From the NCBI GenBank assembly GCA_034112085.1, contig JAWUWD010000140.1, positions 1 to 7,359 on the forward strand: a stretch of 7,359 nucleotides of DNA, in the 5' to 3' direction. The DNA comes from JAWUWD01 sp034112085. Lineage in GTDB: Bacteria; Bacteroidota; Bacteroidia; Cytophagales; Cyclobacteriaceae. The position numbers and the translations under genes were made by a program. Positions 6,257 to 7,359 of the stretch are shown one piece after another. The stretch's first letter is position 1; each line of letters starts with the position of its first letter. The notes beneath the pieces are model-generated. The model did no database searches. It had not been told where the DNA came from and worked only from the letters and a program-made list of their open reading frames with translations.

Positions 6257-7359
6257 ATGCAAAAGCAAGAAGGCAAAATACTTATAGTAGATGATGACGC
6301 TTATGTAGCTCTCAGCTTGAAGATGTATCTTGAACAACATTTTGGTGAGATCACGACCATACATCAACCTGATAAGATTCCATCAGAATTACAGAAATTG
6401 GATGTAGATGTGGTACTACTTGATATGAATTTTCAACAAGGAGAATCCTCTGGAAAAGAGGGAATGAAATGGCTAAAGAAAGTCGTAGAGCTATCACCAG
6501 ATACATCTGTGATACTAATGACCGCTTATGGTGATATCAATCTGGCCGTAGAAGCTATTAAAGAAGGTGCATCAGATTTTTTGGTGAAACCATGGCAAAA
6601 TGAAAAACTCTTGGCCACTGTCAATACGGCCTACAAACTCAATCAAGAAAAGAGGACTGTCAAACACTTGCGCTCCAAACAAAAGTACATTACCAATCTC
6701 AACAATCAATATGCAGACTTCATAGGTCAATCTGCTGAGATGAAGAGTCTATATAAACAAATAGAAAAAGTAGCAACCACAGATGCCAGCGTATTAATAT
6801 TGGGCTCAAATGGAACTGGCAAAGAATTGGTTGCGAAAGCGGTTCATAGAAATTCGCATCGCTTTGAAGAAGTATTCATCACAGTGGACTTAGGAGCCAT
6901 ATCAGAGTCACTTTTTGAAAGTGAGTTATTCGGACACAAAAAAGGATCGTTTACAGATGCAAAAGAAGATCGTATAGGTAGATTTGAGGCAGCGTCAGGA
7001 GGAACCATCTTTTTAGATGAGATCGGTAATTTACCGCTCTCACTACAATCGAAGCTATTAACGGTGCTTCAAAACAGAAAAATAACCAGACTTGGAACGA
7101 ATGACCCAATTGACATCGATGTTCGTGTTATTTGCGCAACCAATGGCAACCTTCAATCCATGGTTAGAGAAGGTACTTTTAGAGAAGATTTACTCTACAG
7201 GATCAATACAGTAGCCATGCAACTCCCATCTCTGAAAGAACGAATAGATGACATCCCACTACTGGTAGAACATTTCTTAAAAACCTACTGCAAAAAATAT
7301 CAAAAAGAGGGCATTCGAATTCCTGAATATGTAATCACTAAACTTCAATCGTATCCATG
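6257..7359 (+). CDS. NtrC-family sigma-54-dependent response regulator, 5' part (cut by window edge)
   Basis: The first 367 residues are present in an open frame that runs off the right edge. The receiver domain (about 7-125) has acidic residues D12 and D13, phospho-acceptor D56 (VVLLD), T89 and K111, so it should be phosphorylated by a sensor kinase. A linker with coiled-coil character follows (about 127-153). The AAA+ domain starts near 154 and has Walker A GSNGTGKE (183-190), the sigma-54 contact loop GSFTDA (230-235; the classic form is GAFTGA), Walker B GGTIFLDEIG (248-257), sensor I ATN (294-296) and FREDLLYRIN (308-317). Relatives have about 450 residues, so the end of the AAA+ domain and the Fis-type DNA-binding domain should follow. 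The start at 6257 leaves five residues before KILIVDDD, which is normal. It is divergent from the permease operon and close to a palindrome repeated upstream of both permease units, so it is the likely activator of both. Its kinase is not visible. Confidence 0.95.
   Translation, partial: MQKQEGKILIVDDDAYVALSLKMYLEQHFGEITTIHQPDKIPSELQKLDVDVVLLDMNFQQGESSGKEGMKWLKKVVELSPDTSVILMTAYGDINLAVEAIKEGASDFLVKPWQNEKLLATVNTAYKLNQEKRTVKHLRSKQKYITNLNNQYADFIGQSAEMKSLYKQIEKVATTDASVLILGSNGTGKELVAKAVHRNSHRFEEVFITVDLGAISESLFESELFGHKKGSFTDAKEDRIGRFEAASGGTIFLDEIGNLPLSLQSKLLTVLQNRKITRLGTNDPIDIDVRVICATNGNLQSMVREGTFREDLLYRINTVAMQLPSLKERIDDIPLLVEHFLKTYCKKYQKEGIRIPEYVITKLQSYP

Overview
The window looks like chromosomal DNA from a Bacteroidota species, possibly of the order Cytophagales (the order is a guess). 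It is AT-rich. Its permeases are the two-module, roughly 800-residue FtsX/MacB type that is abundant in that phylum. The start codons lack clear Shine-Dalgarno sequences, and a TAnnTTTG type -7 element precedes the rightward gene. No mobile element, RNA gene or CRISPR array was seen, and no gene-free stretch exceeds 300 bases.

Layout: three paralogous ABC transporter permease genes point left. They are a 5' part cut by the left edge (1-972), a complete gene (1165-3591) and a complete gene (3627-6056). The two complete genes are 35 bases apart and probably form one operon. The first stands apart behind a 192-base gap. On the right, divergently transcribed, is the 5' part of an NtrC-family response regulator (6257 to the right edge). 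It has a receiver domain and a sigma-54-activating AAA+ domain. No ABC ATPase and no sensor kinase is visible.

The most informative part is the non-coding DNA. Both gaps that precede a leftward transcription unit carry the same control module. Each has a -24/-12 (sigma-54) promoter candidate starting AAAGTGGYAC. Each also has a near-perfect palindrome, TGTCCAT-N2-ATGGRCA, centred exactly 94.5 bp upstream of the first T of TGG in both cases. A second, weaker copy TGNCCATNTACA lies exactly 22 bp closer to the promoter in both. The sites align without gaps at a constant offset of 5050 bases, although much of the DNA between them has diverged. The simplest reading is that the response regulator binds these palindromes as enhancers and switches on both permease transcription units through sigma-54. 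One enhancer also abuts the regulator's own candidate promoter, so self-regulation is possible. This is an inference from sequence; the signal and the transported substrate are unknown.
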